DNA from: an uncultured Oscillospiraceae bacterium
Lineage (GTDB): Bacteria; Bacillota; Clostridia; Oscillospirales; Oscillospiraceae
Length of the DNA stretch: 7,229 nucleotides
Assembly (NCBI GenBank): GCA_904398675.1
Contig: CAJFPI010000162.1
Location: forward strand, 1-7,229
Reading direction: 5' to 3'
Of the stretch, positions 5,129 to 7,229 are shown in pieces. The position numbers and the translations under genes are program-made. The notes under the pieces are model-generated. The model had not been told where the DNA came from. It was given only the letters and a program-made list of their open reading frames with translations, and did not search any database. Numbering within the stretch: the stretch's first letter is position 1; each line of letters begins with the position of its first letter.

Positions 5129-5509
5129 ATGAGCGACCATCACGACCATATCCACAGCCATTCCTACGGCGACATATCCCCCCACGGCCACAGCTCCCTC
5201 CATGAAAACGGGGTCCCCCACTCCCACGACGGCCACGGCCACAAGCACAGCCCCGAGCATATCAAGCGGGTGTCCAACCGCCTGGCCCGGGCCATCGGCC
5301 ACCTGGAGAGCGTGCGGAAAATGGTGGAGGACGGACGGGACTGCTCGGAGGTGCTGATCCAGCTGGCCGCGGTGAAAAGCGCTATCAACAACACCGGAAA
5401 GGTCATCCTCAAGGACCACCTGGAGCACTGCATTGTGGACGCTGTGGAGCACAACGACCACACCGCCATCGAGGAGCTGAACCGGGCTATTGAGCAGTTT
5501 TTGAAATAA
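5129..5509 (+). CDS. CsoR/RcnR-family (DUF156) metal-sensing repressor with His-rich N-terminus
   Basis: A 126-residue protein in two parts. Residues 1-44 form a tail with 14 histidines (clusters HHDHIHSHS and HSHDGHGHKH). Residues 45-126 form the helical DUF156 core, RVSNRLARAIGHLESVRKMVEDGRDCSEVL. The core keeps Cys72, His97 and Cys101, the same C-H-C pattern as the CsoR at 754-1056, but otherwise differs clearly from it. ATG 5129 has AAAGGAGG at 5115-5122. Its own promoter is present. DUF156 proteins repress by binding DNA without their ligand. The actual metal cannot be assigned; the His-rich tail and the adjacent nickel enzyme gene cooS make nickel a reasonable guess. His-tailed DUF156 proteins are, as far as I recall, widespread in Clostridia, and many sit away from cooS, which weakens that guess. 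Confidence 0.87.
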   Translation: MSDHHDHIHSHSYGDISPHGHSSLHENGVPHSHDGHGHKHSPEHIKRVSNRLARAIGHLESVRKMVEDGRDCSEVLIQLAAVKSAINNTGKVILKDHLEHCIVDAVEHNDHTAIEELNRAIEQFLK

Positions 5510-5696
5510 TATGCATTTCCCCTGCGACTCTTGCATAATTATCCGCAAAAAATTCAAATATGTGCCCATTTCATGCTGTTTTCGTATGATTTGCATTACT
5601 TTTTTATGAAAAGCGCTGTACAAATTGTCATCTTTCACTAAATTATATACTGCCTTTTTGGCCAACCATACGAATTTTGCAAAAAGGCGTGAAAAG

Positions 5697-5727
5697 CCCC
5701 CTTCCGAACCCCCGGGAGGGGGTTTTT
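5697..5727 (+). terminator. Intrinsic terminator upstream of the cooS promoter
   Basis: CCCCCTTCCG (5697-5706) pairs with CGGGAGGGGG (5713-5722), 10 bp with one G-T wobble and a 6-base loop, followed by TTTTT. A shorter alternative stem, AACCCCC with GGGGGTT, uses the same T-run. It would end transcripts from the metal-sensor gene and insulate cooS. Confidence 0.82.
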
Positions 5728-5731
5728 GCAC

Positions 5732-5760
5732 TTGCTTTTTCTTAAGCCATTTGCTAAAAT
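5732..5760 (+). promoter_or_regulatory. cooS promoter (extended -10)
   Basis: TTGCTT (5732-5737), a 17-base spacer and TAAAAT (5755-5760) preceded by TGC make an extended -10 promoter. Transcription should start near 5767, giving a leader of about 97 nt. Confidence 0.65.
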
Positions 5761-5770
5761 GTAAGCACAT

Positions 5771-5788
5771 TTGTTAAAAGTGTAACAA
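5771..5788 (+). promoter_or_regulatory. Rex-type redox operator in front of cooS
   Basis: TTGTTAAAAGTGTAACAA differs from TTGTTAAnnnnTTAACAA at a single base (G at 5782). It lies at about +4 to +21 of the predicted cooS transcript, where bound Rex would block initiation or early elongation. It resembles the operator at 2932-2949. Confidence 0.75.
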
Positions 5789-5825
5789 CGGCCCAAACTG
5801 TGTGAGATTCCAGAGAAAGGAGCGT

Positions 5826-5867
5826 TTGAAAGCGGATCAGATCTGCTTTCGGCAAAGTCGTCTATGA
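5826..5867 (+). CDS. Possible 13-codon leader ORF overlapping the cooS start
   Basis: TTG 5826 follows AAAGGAG (5816-5822) and opens a 13-codon frame (L/M-KADQICFRQSRL) ending at TGA 5865-5867. That stop overlaps the cooS ATG (5864-5866) as ATGA, the classic translational coupling arrangement. The cooS ATG has no convincing ribosome site of its own, while this frame has one. Against it: a TTG start, a spacing of only 3 bases, and no known homologue. A 10-bp stem-loop (5828-5850) lies within it. Confidence 0.3.
   Translation: MKADQICFRQSRL
5828..5850 (+). promoter_or_regulatory. Stem-loop in the cooS leader
   Basis: GAAAGCGGAT (5828-5837) pairs with ATCTGCTTTC (5841-5850) around a CAG loop, with one G-T wobble. 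It sits between the only good ribosome site (5816-5822) and the cooS ATG, so it could bring the two closer (about 19 bases after folding) or control access. No T-run follows, so it is not a terminator. Confidence 0.55.
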
Positions 5868-7229
5868 AACTGATCACTGTCGAACAAATGGAAGCCGCAA
5901 CCCAAAAGCTGCTGGAGCTTGGCGGCCAGGTGGGCGCTGATTCCTGGCAGCAGCGCGTCAAGAATCAGACTCCCCATTGCAAATTCGGTGAGGAGGGCAC
6001 CTGCTGCCGCATCTGCTCCATGGGTCCCTGCCGCATCACTCCCAAAGCGCCCAGAGGCATCTGCGGCTGCGACGTTCACGGCATTGTGGCCCGCAACTTC
6101 CTGCGGTTCACCGCCGGCGGCAGCGCCACCCATTCCGACCACGGCCGCGAAATCTGCCACACCCTCTACCAGACCCGGGAGGGCGGCAACTACACTGTTA
6201 AAGACCCGGAAAAGCTGAAGAGAATCGCCAAGGAGTGGGGCGTGGAGACCGAGGGGAAGGACATCTACGACCTGGCCCACGAGGTGGCGGAGACCGCCCT
6301 TATGGAGTACGGAAAGCCCTTCGGCATCCAGCGGTTCCTCAGCCGCGCCCCGGAGCACACCCGCGAGCTGTGGCATAACGCCGGCATCGAGCCCCGGGCT
6401 ATTGACCGCGAGGTCTCCCAGGCCATGCATATGACCCATATGGGCTGCTCCTCCCTGCCGGAGGCGCTGATCCGTCAGGCGCTGCGCTGCGGCCTCAGCG
6501 ACGGCTGGGGCGGCTCCATGTGCGGCACGGAGTTCTCCGACGTCATGTTCGGCACCCCCAAGCCCATCGACACCACCGCCAACCTGGGCGTTATGGAGAA
6601 GGATATGGTCAACATCGTCGTCCATGGCCACGATCCCTCCCTCTCCGAGATGATCGTCCTCTATGCCCAGGATCCCGAGATGCTGGCCCTGGCCAAGGCC
6701 AACGGCGCCAAGGGCATCAACATCTGCGGCGTCTGCTGCACCGCCAACGAGGTGGCCATGCGCCACGGCATCCCCATGGCCGGCAACTTCCTGCAGCAGG
6801 AAAACGTGGTACTTACCGGCGCCTGCGAGGCCATCGTGGTGGATGTGCAGTGCATCTTCCCGGCCCTCGGCCCCCTCTCCAAGTGTTTCCACACCAAGTT
6901 CATCACCACCTCTGATATTGCCCGGATGCCGGACAGCGAGTTCATCCACTTCTCCGCGGAGAACGCCGGCGAGAACGCCAAGGCCATTGTGAAACTGGCG
7001 GTGGAGAACTTCAAGAACCGGGATCAGGACCGCGTGTTCATCCCCGACATGAAGATCGAGGCCACTGTGGGCTATTCCGTGGAGGCCATCAAGAAGTGCC
7101 TGGACGGCGTCACCAACACCCAGGTGGACGTCACCGGCACCATGAAACCCCTGGTGGAGTGCGTCAAGTCCGGCGTGCTGCGGGGCGCTGTGGCCATGGT
7201 GGGCTGCAACAACCCCAAGGTCCGCCCCG
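5864..7229 (+). CDS. cooS: Ni-Fe carbon monoxide dehydrogenase catalytic subunit (3' truncated by window edge)
   Basis: The first 455 residues of a protein of about 630. It catalyses CO + H2O to CO2 with two electrons, reversibly, in the cytoplasm. Cys39 and Cys47 match the D-cluster that bridges the homodimer. Cys48, Cys51, Cys56 and Cys67 (CCRICSMGPC..GICG) match the B-cluster. For the Ni-containing C-cluster, His256 (HGHDP), the Cys pair 291-292 (GVCCTANE), Cys330 (DVQCIFP) and Cys448 (GCNNPK) are visible; the last two cysteine ligands lie beyond the window. ATG 5864 fits the family N-terminus but lacks a strong ribosome site; a short leader ORF overlaps it. Candidate regulation is a Rex-type operator and a leader stem-loop. 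A bifunctional CODH/acetyl-CoA synthase alpha subunit cannot be excluded because downstream genes are unseen. Confidence 0.95.
   Translation, partial: MKLITVEQMEAATQKLLELGGQVGADSWQQRVKNQTPHCKFGEEGTCCRICSMGPCRITPKAPRGICGCDVHGIVARNFLRFTAGGSATHSDHGREICHTLYQTREGGNYTVKDPEKLKRIAKEWGVETEGKDIYDLAHEVAETALMEYGKPFGIQRFLSRAPEHTRELWHNAGIEPRAIDREVSQAMHMTHMGCSSLPEALIRQALRCGLSDGWGGSMCGTEFSDVMFGTPKPIDTTANLGVMEKDMVNIVVHGHDPSLSEMIVLYAQDPEMLALAKANGAKGINICGVCCTANEVAMRHGIPMAGNFLQQENVVLTGACEAIVVDVQCIFPALGPLSKCFHTKFITTSDIARMPDSEFIHFSAENAGENAKAIVKLAVENFKNRDQDRVFIPDMKIEATVGYSVEAIKKCLDGVTNTQVDVTGTMKPLVECVKSGVLRGAVAMVGCNNPKVRP

Larger units (their letters stand above)
5510..5825. other. AT-rich intergenic region upstream of cooS
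   Basis: No gene is supported here. Base composition is clearly more AT-rich than the flanking genes. It holds a GCCTTTTTG/CAAAAAGGC inverted repeat (5652-5688), a terminator, the cooS promoter and a Rex-like operator, described separately. A weak promoter-like pair, TTGTCA (5625-5630) and TATACT (5646-5651) with a 15-base spacer, precedes the terminator. Confidence 0.6.

Noticed and set aside
5000..5770. 256-codon minus-strand frame opposite the metal-sensor gene
   Set aside because: It covers two promoters and a terminator, and its His/Val-rich middle is the complement of the His-rich sensor.
5837..6949. 370-codon minus-strand frame opposite cooS
   Set aside because: Shadow of cooS, with composition typical of antisense frames in GC-rich genes and no family resemblance.

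Overview
The window reads as chromosome from a high-GC, spore-forming, strictly anaerobic Clostridia-type Firmicute, probably near Oscillospiraceae. The lineage is an inference. It rests on SpoVA spore genes, strong AGGAGG-type ribosome sites, a GC-rich third codon position, Rex-type operators, an oxygen-sensitive CO dehydrogenase and a polyferredoxin. No transposase, integrase, phage gene, tRNA, rRNA or CRISPR array was seen.

Layout, left to right. Positions 1-637 hold the end of a spoVA operon (3' part of spoVAD, then spoVAE), closed by a strong hairpin terminator. Positions 692-1321 hold a copper module: a promoter with an embedded CsoR-type palindrome, csoR, and a CopZ-like chaperone; no copper ATPase is present. 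Convergent to it on the minus strand (1455-2583) is a two-gene acyltransferase operon: a Vat/CatB-like hexapeptide acyltransferase followed by a GNAT acetyltransferase, with a candidate promoter and a leader of about 225 nt. Positions 2932-4205 carry an iron-dependent alcohol dehydrogenase behind a consensus promoter overlapped by two Rex-like operators. Positions 4231-4465 are a non-coding block of nested perfect hairpins with imperfect inverted ends. A minus-strand four-cluster ferredoxin of CooF/HycB type (4486-4875) diverges from a CsoR/RcnR-family metal sensor with a 14-histidine N-terminal tail (5129-5509). The window ends inside cooS, the nickel-iron CO dehydrogenase catalytic subunit (5864 to edge).

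How the parts may work together: the right half looks like a redox and CO metabolism island. CooS would oxidise CO (or reduce CO2), passing electrons through a CooF-like ferredoxin. The alcohol dehydrogenase would use excess NAD(P)H. Both cooS and the dehydrogenase have Rex-type 18-bp operators at their promoters, which suggests shared control by the NADH/NAD+ ratio. The histidine-rich metal sensor between ferredoxin and cooS could tie the locus to nickel supply. The cooS leader also holds a possible 13-codon upstream ORF overlapping the cooS start by ATGA and enclosing a stem-loop. These links are inferences from sequence.
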